Origin: Azospirillum sp. TSO22-1
Lineage (GTDB): Bacteria > Pseudomonadota > Alphaproteobacteria > Azospirillales > Azospirillaceae
Reading direction: 5' to 3'
NCBI RefSeq assembly: GCF_003116015.1
Contig: NZ_LGQZ01000084.1
Span: forward strand, 1-63,132
Length of the DNA stretch: 63,132 bases
Under the pieces are notes generated by a model. It ran no database searches and had not been told where the DNA came from. It saw nothing but the letters and a program-made list of their open reading frames with translations. Below, in pieces: positions 1 to 8,279 of this stretch. Each line of letters begins with the position of its first letter. Within the stretch, counting starts at the first letter, position 1. The position numbers were made by a program, and so were the translations under genes.

Positions 1-338
1 GGCGGCGCCTCCGCGGCGGGAGCGGGGGCAGCGGCCGGGGCCGGGGCCGGAACTGCGGCCGGAGCCTCGGCGTCGGCGGGCGTGTCGGCCGCGGGGGCGT
101 CAGCGGTCAGGGCGCCGCTCGCCTCGGCCTTGCGCACGATGTACGAGATGGCGCTGGGCGTGCATTCGAACTCCCGCGCGATCGCCGACAGCGTGGCCCC
201 GGCGCGGTAGCGCTCCAGGATCTGCGGCCACGCCGACTGCGGGATGCGTCCGCGGCGCTTCGGGGAGTCCTGTTCGCCGCCTTCGGCGCCGGGTTCGGCG
301 TTGATGTCGCTCGGCTGCCAGAGTGTATTCTGCGTCAT
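1..338 (-). CDS. Helix-turn-helix DNA-binding protein (partial, C-terminus beyond window)
   Basis: The frame opens at an ATG whose complement is at 336-338 and runs off the left edge, so only 112 residues are visible. After an acidic N-terminus comes a basic patch (PKRRGR, about residues 26-31) and a helix-turn-helix-like segment (ILERYRAGATLSAIAREFEC, about 39-58, then TPSAISYIVRKAE). This resembles resolvase-type or sigma-like HTH modules that read the DNA major groove. The remainder is a long Ala/Pro tail of low complexity, as in intrinsically disordered linkers of Azospirillum-type regulators. The target is unknown. A 13-bp dyad at 384-396 lies upstream and may be an autoregulatory site. 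The protein could be a transcription factor or a nucleoid-associated protein; I cannot place it in a named family. Confidence 0.7.
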   Translation of the reverse strand, partial: MTQNTLWQPSDINAEPGAEGGEQDSPKRRGRIPQSAWPQILERYRAGATLSAIAREFECTPSAISYIVRKAEASGALTADAPAADTPADAEAPAAVPAPAPAAAPAPAAEAP

Positions 339-724
339 TCCTGAGATGCTCGTACAGGTTCGCGCACAACCAAACGGGGCGCACACCAATTTGGTGGCTT
401 CGTTCGGGCGTTCAGATTGATGGGCGATGATTGTCTGTGGAGATCAATATCGGCGTCCGATCTGGAAAATACCAGCATAACTTTGCGCGGCAAAGCCTTT
501 TCGGCGCACTACGCCGGCCACCCGATCCGCCGGATCGCCTAGGCCCGCCGGGCGGCGGCGCGGTTTGAAAGGATAGCTCCGCCTTTTAAAAAGTACCGCA
601 GGAGTGGTTTCCCTTTCAAACCGCCCCTCGTCTTGGAAACGCCGAGGCTCCGCCGCTGTTTTGCAAAGCGACGGCGGTGCCCGCGGTGGGCGCGCCGGTG
701 CCGCTCCACGGACGGAGACGCCCC
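339..724. other. Divergent intergenic region between HTH gene and htrA
   Basis: This 386-bp gap holds no convincing gene. It has a lower-GC stretch (about 400-530), a CACCAA-T-TTGGTG dyad at 384-396, and a 13-bp perfect inverted repeat at 560-572/612-624 enclosing an AT-rich loop. A possible ECF-type promoter (GGAAAC at 635-640, 16 bp, TGTT at 657-660) lies before htrA. Confidence 0.6.
560..624. repeat. 13-bp perfect inverted repeat upstream of htrA
   Basis: GCGGTTTGAAAGG at 560-572 is the exact reverse complement of 612-624, with a 39-nt spacer containing CCTTTTAAAAAG. It lies 100 bp before the htrA start. It could be a regulator site, a cruciform or a leader hairpin. Role not known. Confidence 0.6.
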
Positions 725-2245
725 ATGCTCGACCCCCTCGCCCCCGCCGTACGCCTGACGCGGCTCGCGGCGGCCACTGTCCTGGCCAGTGCGCTGGCGC
801 TGCCGGCGGCGGCGCAGGACCCGGCGCAGCCCGCCGACGCGCCCATTGCGCGCTCGGCGCCCCAGATGGCGCCCATGACCTTCGCGCCGCTGGCCAAGAC
901 GCAGTTGCAGACGGTGGTGAACATCTCCACCTCCCAGCCGGCGCCCGGCGGCGGCGGGCAGCGCCTGCCCGACATGCCGAGCTTCCCGCCCGGTTCCCCG
1001 TTCAACGAGTTCTTCAAGGAATTCCGTGAGCGCCAGCAGCAACAGCAGCAGAAGCCGGCCACCGCGCTCGGCTCCGGCTTCATCATCGACGCGGCCGGAT
1101 TCGTCGCCACCAACCACCACGTGGTGGCCGACGCGTCGGAGATCGCCGTGATCCTGCACGACGGCACGCGGCTGGCGGCGAAGCTGGTCGGCTCCGACCC
1201 GCTGACCGACCTCGCGGTGCTGAAGGTCGAGCCGAAGCAGCCGCTGGCGGCCACCCGCTGGGGCGACAGCGACAAGATGGAGGTCGGCGACTGGGTCGTC
1301 GCCATCGGCAACCCGTTCGGGCTGGGCGGCTCGGTCACCGCCGGCATCCTGTCGGCGCGCCAGCGTGACATCCACCAGGGGCCGTACGACGACTACATCC
1401 AGACCGACGCCGCCATCAACCGCGGCAACTCCGGCGGGCCGCTCTACAACCTCGCGGGCGAGGTCATCGGCATCAACACGGCGATCTACTCGCCGACCGG
1501 CGGCAGCGTCGGCATCGGCTTCGCCATCCCGTCGGCGCTGGCCCGGCCGCTGATCGAGCAGTTGAAGGAGCGCGGCGAGGTGCGGCGCGGCTGGCTCGGC
1601 GTGCAGATCCAGCAGATCAGCCAGGATCTCGCCGAGAGCCTGAACGTCTCCGAGCAGAAGGGCGCCCTGGTCACCAGCGTCACCCCCGGCGGCCCGGCCG
1701 AGAAGGCCGGCATCCGCCAAGGCGACCTGATCCTCACCTTCGCCGGCCGCGACATCGAGAAGATGCGCCAGCTTCCGCGCATCGTCGCTGCGACCGAGCC
1801 GGGCAAGCCGGTGGACGTCAAGCTGATGCGCGAGGGCAAGGAGCAGTTCATCAAGGTCACCATCGGCGAAATGGAGCCGGAGACGCAGATGGCCGCCGCC
1901 GGCTCCAGCGGGCCGACGCCGCCGCGCGGCTCGGTGAAGTCAGAGAAGGCGCTCGGCCTCACGCTGGCGCCGATGACGCCGGACCTGCGCGAGACCTTCG
2001 AGCTTGACGCCGACGCCGAGGGCGTGGTGGTCGCCGAGGTGTCGGAGAACAGCGCCGCCTCCGCCCGCGGCATCGAGGTCGGCGACGTCATCGTCGAGAT
2101 CGGCCAGGAGCCGGTGAGGAAGCCCGAGGACGTGCTGTCCAAGATCAAGGCGGCGCGCGATCAGGGGCGAAGGACCGTGCTGATGCTGGTCAGCCGGCAC
2201 GGCGACCTGCGCTACGTGCCGGTACCGATCGAAGGGCGGGGGTAG
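725..2245 (+). CDS. DegP/HtrA-family periplasmic serine endoprotease (Do)
   Basis: A 506-residue protein of the trypsin-like HtrA family, which degrades or refolds misfolded envelope proteins in the periplasm. The N-terminus is a signal peptide (hydrophobic about 15-28, likely cleavage after PAAA). The catalytic triad is visible as His132 in NHHVV, Asp162 in TDLAVL and Ser236 in GNSGGP. Two PDZ domains follow, the first beginning near GWLGVQIQ and the second near LGLTLAPM, which places it with DegP/MucD rather than single-PDZ DegS. A Gln-rich loop (RQQQQQQK) before the protease core matches the LA loop region. I chose the ATG at 725, preceded by GGAG, over an in-frame GTG at 677 that would add a non-signal extension. 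A strong hairpin follows the stop. The exact paralogue (DegP, DegQ or MucD) cannot be fixed from sequence alone. Confidence 0.95.
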   Translation: MLDPLAPAVRLTRLAAATVLASALALPAAAQDPAQPADAPIARSAPQMAPMTFAPLAKTQLQTVVNISTSQPAPGGGGQRLPDMPSFPPGSPFNEFFKEFRERQQQQQQKPATALGSGFIIDAAGFVATNHHVVADASEIAVILHDGTRLAAKLVGSDPLTDLAVLKVEPKQPLAATRWGDSDKMEVGDWVVAIGNPFGLGGSVTAGILSARQRDIHQGPYDDYIQTDAAINRGNSGGPLYNLAGEVIGINTAIYSPTGGSVGIGFAIPSALARPLIEQLKERGEVRRGWLGVQIQQISQDLAESLNVSEQKGALVTSVTPGGPAEKAGIRQGDLILTFAGRDIEKMRQLPRIVAATEPGKPVDVKLMREGKEQFIKVTIGEMEPETQMAAAGSSGPTPPRGSVKSEKALGLTLAPMTPDLRETFELDADAEGVVVAEVSENSAASARGIEVGDVIVEIGQEPVRKPEDVLSKIKAARDQGRRTVLMLVSRHGDLRYVPVPIEGRG

Positions 2246-2255
2246 CGATTGGGAG

Positions 2256-2280
2256 CCCCTCTCCCCTCGCGGGAGAGGGG
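2256..2280. terminator. 10-bp perfect hairpin after htrA; copy of a dispersed repeat
   Basis: Arms 2256-2265 and 2271-2280 (CCCCTCTCCC/GGGAGAGGGG) with a 5-nt loop. The same 25 nt recur exactly at 37793-37817, so this is a dispersed repeat unit that may also end htrA transcription. There is no T-run. Confidence 0.6.
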
Positions 2281-2306
2281 GAGCGCTGGGTGCCGACAAC
2301 GCTTTT

Positions 2307-2380
2307 CACCACGAAGGCACGAAGACACGAAGGTGAGGAGCGTATGCCTGCCGCCTTCGTGTCTTCGTGCCTTCGTGGTG
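2307..2380. repeat. 27-bp perfect palindromic intergenic repeat
   Basis: The arms 2307-2333 and 2354-2380 are exact reverse complements with a 20-nt loop. Each arm is built of CACGAAG-type units (CACCACGAAGGCACGAAG...). Units of this type are widespread as small dispersed palindromes in many bacteria. It sits nested between two CCCCTCTCCC hairpins. Confidence 0.85.
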
Positions 2381-2408
2381 ACCCGGTTCCCAAGGAGCCG
2401 GTGCTTTT

Positions 2409-2451
2409 CCCCTCTCCCCAACCCCTGGCCCGTCGAGGGAGAGGGGCTTTT
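2409..2451 (+). terminator. Hairpin with CTTTTT tail between htrA and the aminotransferase
   Basis: Arms CCCCTCTCCC (2409-2418) and GGGAGAGGGG (2437-2446), followed by CTTTTT on the plus strand. It looks like a Rho-independent terminator for rightward transcription. It ends one base before the convergent aminotransferase stop. Confidence 0.6.
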
Positions 2452-3630
2452 TCAGTGTGCCGCCACCCTCTCGGCGAACCGCACGATCCGCCGGCCGCCT
2501 TCCGTCAGCACGGCGTCCGGCTGGGTCAGCGAGATGCGCAGGTGGCCGGCGGCGCTCGGGCCGAAGCCGTCGGCGGGCAGCACCGCCACGCCCTCCGCCT
2601 CCAGCAGGCCGAAGGCGAAGGCCTCGGAACTCATGCCGGTGCCGCGCACGTCGAGCAGCACGAACATGCCGCCCTCCGGCGGCGCGGTGCGGCAGTTCGG
2701 GGCGTCCTTCAGCAGGCCGCTCATCAGCGTGGCGCGGCGGGCGTAGTCGGCGCGCAGCGCCGCCACCTCCGGCGGGTCCGTCGTCAACGCCGCCAGCGCG
2801 CCGTCCTGGATGAACGGTGGGCCGCCGTACAGCATGCAGAGCAGCAGGTTGAACAGGTGCTTCGCCATCGGCTCCGGGCAGACGATCCAGCCGAAGCGCA
2901 GCCCCGGCGCGGCGTGCGACTTCGACAGGCTGGAGATCACGACGGTGCGTTCCGCCATGTCCGGCAGCGCCCACGGGCTGGTGTGCGCGCCGGTGAAGGC
3001 GAGATCGGCGTACACCTCGTCGGACAGCACCCACAGGTCGTGGCGGCGGGCGAGGGCGGCCACCGCCTCGACCTCGGCGCGGGTCATCACGGCGCCGGTC
3101 GGGTTGTGCGGGGTGTTGATCCACAGCACCCGCGTGGCCGGCGTGATCGCCGCCTCCAGCGCCGCGAGGTCGATGTGGAAGCCGACCTCCGGCCGCAGCG
3201 GCACGTTCACCAGCCTGGCGCCGGTGGCGCCGGCGACCGCCTCGTAGGTGGCGTACATCGGCTCCGGCACCACGATCTCGTCGCCCGGCCCGGCGAGGCA
3301 TTGCAGCGCGCAGTACAGGCCGGCCTGGGCGCCGGGCACCAGCACCACGTTGTCGGCGGTGCAGGGCCGGCCGGTGCGGGCGGCGTGCTTGGCCGCCACC
3401 GCGGCGCGCACCTCGGGATAGCCGACGATGGGGGAATAGCCGGTGCGTCCGCGCCGCAGCGACTCCGCCGTGGCGTCGATCAGCACGGCCGGCGGCGGCT
3501 GGTCGGGGTCGCCGACCGTCAGCAGGATCAGCTCGCGGCCCTCGGCGCGCTGGCGCGTCGCTTCCCAATGGATGCGCCAGGCATCGGCGCCCTTGCCGGC
3601 GACGCGATCGACGAGCGGTGAGAAACGCAC
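2452..3630 (-). CDS. PLP-dependent class I/II aminotransferase, AruH-like (arginine:pyruvate transaminase type)
   Basis: A 392-residue fold-type I aminotransferase. The cofactor-binding lysine is in SLSKSHAAPG, and NTPHNPTG and SDEVY are the usual PLP and carboxylate contacts. From memory the sequence follows Pseudomonas AruH closely along its length (GAQAGLYCALQC, PEPMYATYEAV, CMLYGGPPFIQD, GFGPSAAGHLR). AruH transaminates arginine with pyruvate. The start is the GTG at 3630, because AGGGAG lies 7 bases upstream; a longer reading frame to 3690 lacks a ribosome site. It is divergent from the sox operon across 156 bp that contain a dyad at 3715-3728, so the two units may share control and act on the same amino acid or opine. 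The substrate is an inference. Confidence 0.88.
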   Translation of the reverse strand: MRFSPLVDRVAGKGADAWRIHWEATRQRAEGRELILLTVGDPDQPPPAVLIDATAESLRRGRTGYSPIVGYPEVRAAVAAKHAARTGRPCTADNVVLVPGAQAGLYCALQCLAGPGDEIVVPEPMYATYEAVAGATGARLVNVPLRPEVGFHIDLAALEAAITPATRVLWINTPHNPTGAVMTRAEVEAVAALARRHDLWVLSDEVYADLAFTGAHTSPWALPDMAERTVVISSLSKSHAAPGLRFGWIVCPEPMAKHLFNLLLCMLYGGPPFIQDGALAALTTDPPEVAALRADYARRATLMSGLLKDAPNCRTAPPEGGMFVLLDVRGTGMSSEAFAFGLLEAEGVAVLPADGFGPSAAGHLRISLTQPDAVLTEGGRRIVRFAERVAAH

Positions 3631-3714
3631 GATACACTCCCTGAGAACGATTTTCACAAGGCCATAGCGCCAATTCATCGCAGGGCGCAAGCCGGCGTTA
3701 GCGCATACGTCACC

Positions 3715-3728
3715 ATACAGTTCTGTAT
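3715..3728. promoter_or_regulatory. ATACAG-TT-CTGTAT operator-like dyad, aminotransferase/soxB divergent region
   Basis: Perfect 6-bp arms with a 2-bp spacer, 58 bp before the soxB start and 84 bp before the aminotransferase start. The shape suits a GntR- or TetR-type dimer. No regulator gene is adjacent. Confidence 0.5.
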
Positions 3729-3786
3729 TGAAGGGGGTGCCGCGGCTGCGCTACCGTTCGCGCGCACATCCGCGGGAGCCGCCATC

Positions 3787-5055
3787 GTGTCCGCCATCCT
3801 GTCCATGGACCGCTATTCGCTGTTCCGCCTGCTGCGCGAGGGGCTGGGCGGCCACACCGGCTGGAAACCGGCGTGGCGCACGCCGGACCCGAAGCCGGAG
3901 TACGACGTGGTGATCGTCGGCGGCGGCGGGCATGGACTCGCCGCCGCCTACTACCTCGCCAGGGAGCACGGGGTGGGGCGCGTCGCGGTGCTGGAGAAGG
4001 GCTGGCTCGGCGGCGGCAACACCGGGCGCAACACCCAGATCGTGCGCTCCAACTACCTCTACCCGGAGAGCGCGGCGTTCTACGAGCTGTCACTGAAGCT
4101 CTACGAGGGGCTGTCCAAGGACCTGAACTTCAACGTCATGCTCAGCCAGCGCGGCATCGTCACGCTGGCGCACAGCCGGCACGACCTGGACTCGGTGGCG
4201 CGCTGGGCCAACGCCATGATCGTCAACGGCATCGACGCCGAGGTCCTGACGCGCCAGCAGGTGCGCGACCTGATCCCGGCGATGAACTGGGGGCCGGACG
4301 CGCGCTACCCGGTGCTCGGCGGCTTCATCCAGCGGCGCGCCGGCATGGCCCGGCACGACGCGGTGGCCTGGGGCTACGCGCGGGCGGCGGACGCGCGCGG
4401 CGTCGACATCATCCAGAACTGCGAGGTGACCGGCTTCCTGCGCGACGGCGGGCGCGTCGTCGGCGTCGAGACCTCACGCGGCACCATCCGGGCCGGCAGG
4501 GTCGGGCTGGCGGTCGCCGGGCATTCCGGCGTGCTGGCGGCGATGGCCGGCTTCCGCCTGCCCATCGTCAGCTACGCCCTGCAGGCCATGGTGTCGGAGC
4601 CGATCAAGCCGGTGCTCGACACCGTCGTGCTGTCGCCCTCCACCGGCGTCTACGTCAGCCAGTCGCCGAAGGGGGAGGTGGTGGTCGGCGGTGCGCTCGA
4701 CCTGTTCCCCAGCTACGCCCAGCGCGGCAGCTTCCGCACCACCGAGGACGTGATCGCCGGCTTCTGCGAGATGTTCCCGGGCCTGCGCCGGCTGCGCATG
4801 ATGCGGCAGTGGGCGGGCATCACCGACGTGGTGCACGACTCCAGCCCGATCATCGGGCCGGCGCCGGTTGAGGGGCTGTACCTCAACTGCGGCTGGGGCA
4901 CCGGCGGCTTCAAGGCGATCCCGGCGGGCGGCTTCACCTTCGCCCACCTGCTGGCGACCGGCACGCCGCACCCGCTCACCACCGGCTTCGGCCTGGACCG
5001 CTTCCACACCGGCCGCATGATCGACGAGGCCGCGGCGGCCGGCATCGCGCATTAG
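3787..5055 (+). CDS. soxB: Sarcosine oxidase beta subunit family protein (SoxB)
   Basis: A 422-residue FAD-dependent amine oxidase subunit of the heterotetrameric sarcosine oxidase family, which demethylates N-methyl amino acids and delivers C1 units to tetrahydrofolate. The FAD Rossmann motif VVIVGGGGHG is at about residues 40-50 and GGGNTGRNTQIVRSNYL follows. RHDAVAW, with His190, matches the region that carries the covalent flavin in this family. The C-terminal GWGTGGFKAIPA is the usual flavin contact. GTG at 3787 has GGGAG upstream; an ATG at 3805 (MDRYSLF) would match the usual family N-terminus and is possible. It is first in a four-gene operon with soxD 12 bp downstream. No glyA, folate or formyl-folate gene accompanies the operon, so sarcosine itself may not be the substrate. 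Confidence 0.92.
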   Translation: MSAILSMDRYSLFRLLREGLGGHTGWKPAWRTPDPKPEYDVVIVGGGGHGLAAAYYLAREHGVGRVAVLEKGWLGGGNTGRNTQIVRSNYLYPESAAFYELSLKLYEGLSKDLNFNVMLSQRGIVTLAHSRHDLDSVARWANAMIVNGIDAEVLTRQQVRDLIPAMNWGPDARYPVLGGFIQRRAGMARHDAVAWGYARAADARGVDIIQNCEVTGFLRDGGRVVGVETSRGTIRAGRVGLAVAGHSGVLAAMAGFRLPIVSYALQAMVSEPIKPVLDTVVLSPSTGVYVSQSPKGEVVVGGALDLFPSYAQRGSFRTTEDVIAGFCEMFPGLRRLRMMRQWAGITDVVHDSSPIIGPAPVEGLYLNCGWGTGGFKAIPAGGFTFAHLLATGTPHPLTTGFGLDRFHTGRMIDEAAAAGIAH

Positions 5056-5067
5056 AGGAGCCCGTCC

Positions 5068-5343
5068 ATGATGCAGATCCCCTGTCCCTGGTGCGGCCCG
5101 CGCGACGAGGCGGAGTTCCTCTGCGGCGGCCAGACCCACATCGCCCGCCCAAACCTCGAGTCCTCGGACCAGGAGTGGGGCCGCTACCTGTTCGAGCGCG
5201 ACAACCCGAAGGGCCTGCACTTCGAGCGCTGGCTGCACCGCATGGGCTGCCAGCAATGGTTCAACCTCGCCCGCGACACCGTCACCCATGAGATCAAGGC
5301 GGTCTACAGGATGACGGACCCGAAGCCGGAGGTGACGGAATGA
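5068..5343 (+). CDS. soxD: Sarcosine oxidase delta subunit (SoxD)
   Basis: A 91-residue zinc-binding subunit of heterotetrameric sarcosine oxidase. The N-terminal CPWCG gives two cysteine ligands, GGQTHIARP follows, and HRMGCQQWFNLARDT near residue 60 supplies a further Cys and His as in the family. It has a structural role in the cytoplasmic complex. Its stop overlaps the soxA start as ATGA, showing translational coupling. Length and order (B-D-A-G) agree with known sox operons. Confidence 0.93.
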   Translation: MMQIPCPWCGPRDEAEFLCGGQTHIARPNLESSDQEWGRYLFERDNPKGLHFERWLHRMGCQQWFNLARDTVTHEIKAVYRMTDPKPEVTE

Positions 5344-8279
5344 CCCCCTTCCGCCGCTTGCCCGCGGGCGGCCGCATCGACCGCACCGACGAGCGCCACC
5401 TCAGCTTCAACGGCCGCGCCTACAAGGGCTTCGGCGGCGACACGCTGGCCTCGGCGCTGCTGGCCGGCGGCGCCACGGTGGTCGGCCGCAGCTTCAAGCT
5501 GCACCGCCCGCGCGCCGTCATGGCGGCCGGCGTCGAGGAGCCGAACGCCATCGTCACCGTCGGCCGCGGCGCCCACGAGGAGCCGAACCTCAAGGCGACT
5601 CTGGTCGAGGTCTACGACGGGCTGGAGGCGCGCAGCGTCAACGTCTGGCCCTCGGCCGAGTTCGACCTGACCGGCGTCGCCGGCCGCCTGTTCGGCCGCT
5701 TCCTGCCCGGCGGCTTCTACTACAAGACCTTCCTGTGGCCGCGCTGGCAGACCTGGGAGCCCTTCGTCCGCCGCGCCGCCGGCCTGGGCGAGGCTCCCGC
5801 CCAACCCGATCCCGAGACCTACGAGCCGTTCCACGCGCATTGCGACGTGCTGGTGGTCGGCGGCGGCCCGGCGGGGCTGGGCGCCGCGCTGGCCGCCGGG
5901 CGCGCCGGGGCACGGGTGATCCTCGCCGAGATGGACCCTGCGTTCGGCGGCGCGCTGCTGGGCGAGGACGCGGAGATCGACGGACAGGACGCGGCGTCCT
6001 GGGTGGCGTGGGCGCTGGCCGAGCTGGCGTCCATGCCGGACGTGACGCTGCTGCCGCGCACCACGGTGTTCGGCGCCTACGACCACGGCTTCTTCGCGGC
6101 GGCGGAGCGGCTGCAGGACCATCTGCCGCCGCGCGTCCGGCGCGGGCCGCGGCAGCGGCTGTGGAAGATCCGCGCCCGCCAGGCCGTCTACGCCCAGGGC
6201 GCCATCGAGCGGCCGGTGGCCTTCGCCGACAACGACCGGCCCGGCGTCATGCTGGCCGGCGCGGTGCGGACCTACGCCAACCGCTTCGCGGTGGCGCCGG
6301 CCGGCCGCGTGGTGGTGTTCACCGCCACCGACGCCGGCTACGCCACCGCGCTGGATCTGGCGAGGCACGGCTGCACGGTCGCCGCCATCATCGACTCCCG
6401 CCCGCAGGCCGACGGACCGCTGGTGCGGCAGGCGCACCGGCAGGGGCTGCGCGTCCACGCCGGGGCGCTGGTCGGCGCCACCCAGGGGCGCGGCTGGGTC
6501 GGGTCGGTGGACATCGTGCCGGCCTCGGGGCACGGGTACGCCGAGCGGCTGCCCTGCGACCTGCTCGCGGTGTCCGGCGGCTGGACCCCCACCGTGCACC
6601 TGTGGGCGCAGTCCGGCGGCAAGCTCGACTGGAGCGACGAGGCCGTCGCCTTCCTGCCCGGCGCCGGGCCGGCGCACCTGCACCCGGCGGGCGGGGCGAC
6701 CACCGCCGCGGCGCTGGCCTCCGGCTTCGCCGCCGGTATCCGGGCGGCGCGGGCGGCCGGGCTGAACGGCGCGGTGGGCGAGGCGCCGCAGGCCGTCTCC
6801 GTCGAGCACGGCCGCCCGGCGGCGCTCTGGCAGGTGCCGGGGCCGGGCAAGGCGTGGGTGGACTTCCAGAACGACGTGACGACCGCCGACATCGCGCTGG
6901 CCGCCCGCGAGAACTACCGCTCGGTCGAGCATTTGAAACGCTACACCACGCTCGGCATGGCGGTGGACCAGGGCAAGACCTCCAACGTGGTCGCCCTGGC
7001 GCTGATGGGGCGGGAGACCGGCCGCGCGCCGGCCGAGGTCGGCACCACCCGCTACCGCCCGCCCTTCGATCCGGTCAGCTTTGGAACCATCGCCGGCCTG
7101 AACCGCGGCGCGCTGTACCGCCCGCGCCTGCGCCTGCCGGCCGAGGCGGTGCACGTCGGCCTGAAGGCCCATTTCGCCGACTTCGGCCCCTGGTGGCGCC
7201 CCGAGTTCTACCCCCGCGAGGGCGAGAGCGAGGAGGCGGCCATCCGCCGCGAGGTGCTGGCGACCCGCGAGGCGGTGTCGGTGCTCGACGCCTCGCCGCT
7301 CGGCAAGATCGAGGTGAGCGGGCGCGACGCCGGGCTGTTCCTCGACCGCATGTACGTGCAGACCGTCTCGACCATCCCGGTGGGCAGGACGCGCTACGTG
7401 GTGATGGTCAGCGAGCACGGCGTGGTCGCCGACGACGGGGTGATCACCCGCCTCGCCGGGGACCGCTTCCTGGTCGGCACCACCAGCGGCAACGCCGCCC
7501 GCGTGCCGCTGATCTTCGAGGAATGGCTGCAGTGCGAGTGGCCGGACCTGGACGTCTGGGTGGTGCCGGTGACCGAGCAATGGGCGGTGATGACGCTGGC
7601 CGGCCCGAAGGCCCGCGACGTGCTGCGGGCGCTGGGCACCGACATCGACCTGGCGCCGGACGCCTTTCCGCACCTCGCCTACCGCGAGGGCACGGTGGCC
7701 GGTCTCACGGCCCGCGTCGCGCGGGTCAGCTTCACCGGCGAGCTGAGCTACGAGGTCTCCGTGCACGCCCGCCACGCCGAGGTGTTCCTGCGGCGCATCC
7801 TGGAGGCGGGCGCGCCGCACGGCATCACGCCGCTCGGCGTGGAATCGCTGCTGGTGCTGCGGCTGGAGAAGGGGTTTATCCATGTCGGCGTCGATACGGA
7901 TGGCACCACGCTGCCGGACGACATCGGCATGGCCAGGGGGGTGGCGAAGAAGGCCAGCGACTTCGCCGGCCGGCGCTCGCTGACCCGGCCGGCGGGCGTG
8001 GACCCGAACCGCCTGCAACTGGTCGGGCTGCTGAGCGCCGATACCCACACGCTGCTGCCGGCCGGCGCCCAAGTGCTGGGGGCGAGCGGCAGCGACGGGC
8101 ATGTGACCTCCAGCGTGCTCAGCCCGACGCTCGGCCACCCGGTGGCGCTGGGCATGGTGCGGGCCGGGCGCGCGCGGCTGGGCGAGAACGTCGACGTGCT
8201 GTCCGGCGGCACGCGCATCCGCGCCAAGCTGGTGCCGCCCGCCTTCTACGACCCGAAGGGGGAGCGCCTCCATGGCTGA
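5340..8279 (+). CDS. soxA: Sarcosine oxidase alpha subunit family protein (SoxA)
   Basis: A 979-residue subunit. The N-terminal 100 residues form a ferredoxin-like (Fer2_4) domain without cysteines (RSFKLHRPRAV), as usual in SoxA. A pyridine-nucleotide/FAD module begins at DVLVVGGGPAGLG (about residue 170), and ADNDRPGVMLAGAVRTY follows. The C-terminal half (from about residue 600) is a GcvT-like tetrahydrofolate-binding aminomethyltransferase domain, with LDASPLGKIEV, SFTGELSYEVS and LRLEKGFIHVG. In the family it oxidises the imine-derived carbon and makes 5,10-methylene-THF or formaldehyde. It overlaps soxD by 4 bp and soxG by 8 bp. The equally long open frame on the opposite strand is a codon-bias artefact. 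Confidence 0.94.
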   Translation: MTPFRRLPAGGRIDRTDERHLSFNGRAYKGFGGDTLASALLAGGATVVGRSFKLHRPRAVMAAGVEEPNAIVTVGRGAHEEPNLKATLVEVYDGLEARSVNVWPSAEFDLTGVAGRLFGRFLPGGFYYKTFLWPRWQTWEPFVRRAAGLGEAPAQPDPETYEPFHAHCDVLVVGGGPAGLGAALAAGRAGARVILAEMDPAFGGALLGEDAEIDGQDAASWVAWALAELASMPDVTLLPRTTVFGAYDHGFFAAAERLQDHLPPRVRRGPRQRLWKIRARQAVYAQGAIERPVAFADNDRPGVMLAGAVRTYANRFAVAPAGRVVVFTATDAGYATALDLARHGCTVAAIIDSRPQADGPLVRQAHRQGLRVHAGALVGATQGRGWVGSVDIVPASGHGYAERLPCDLLAVSGGWTPTVHLWAQSGGKLDWSDEAVAFLPGAGPAHLHPAGGATTAAALASGFAAGIRAARAAGLNGAVGEAPQAVSVEHGRPAALWQVPGPGKAWVDFQNDVTTADIALAARENYRSVEHLKRYTTLGMAVDQGKTSNVVALALMGRETGRAPAEVGTTRYRPPFDPVSFGTIAGLNRGALYRPRLRLPAEAVHVGLKAHFADFGPWWRPEFYPREGESEEAAIRREVLATREAVSVLDASPLGKIEVSGRDAGLFLDRMYVQTVSTIPVGRTRYVVMVSEHGVVADDGVITRLAGDRFLVGTTSGNAARVPLIFEEWLQCEWPDLDVWVVPVTEQWAVMTLAGPKARDVLRALGTDIDLAPDAFPHLAYREGTVAGLTARVARVSFTGELSYEVSVHARHAEVFLRRILEAGAPHGITPLGVESLLVLRLEKGFIHVGVDTDGTTLPDDIGMARGVAKKASDFAGRRSLTRPAGVDPNRLQLVGLLSADTHTLLPAGAQVLGASGSDGHVTSSVLSPTLGHPVALGMVRAGRARLGENVDVLSGGTRIRAKLVPPAFYDPKGERLHG

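Noticed and set aside
2307..2380. CRISPR-like array
   Set aside because: CACGAAG units form one palindrome with a single loop; there are no regularly spaced repeats and spacers and no cas genes.
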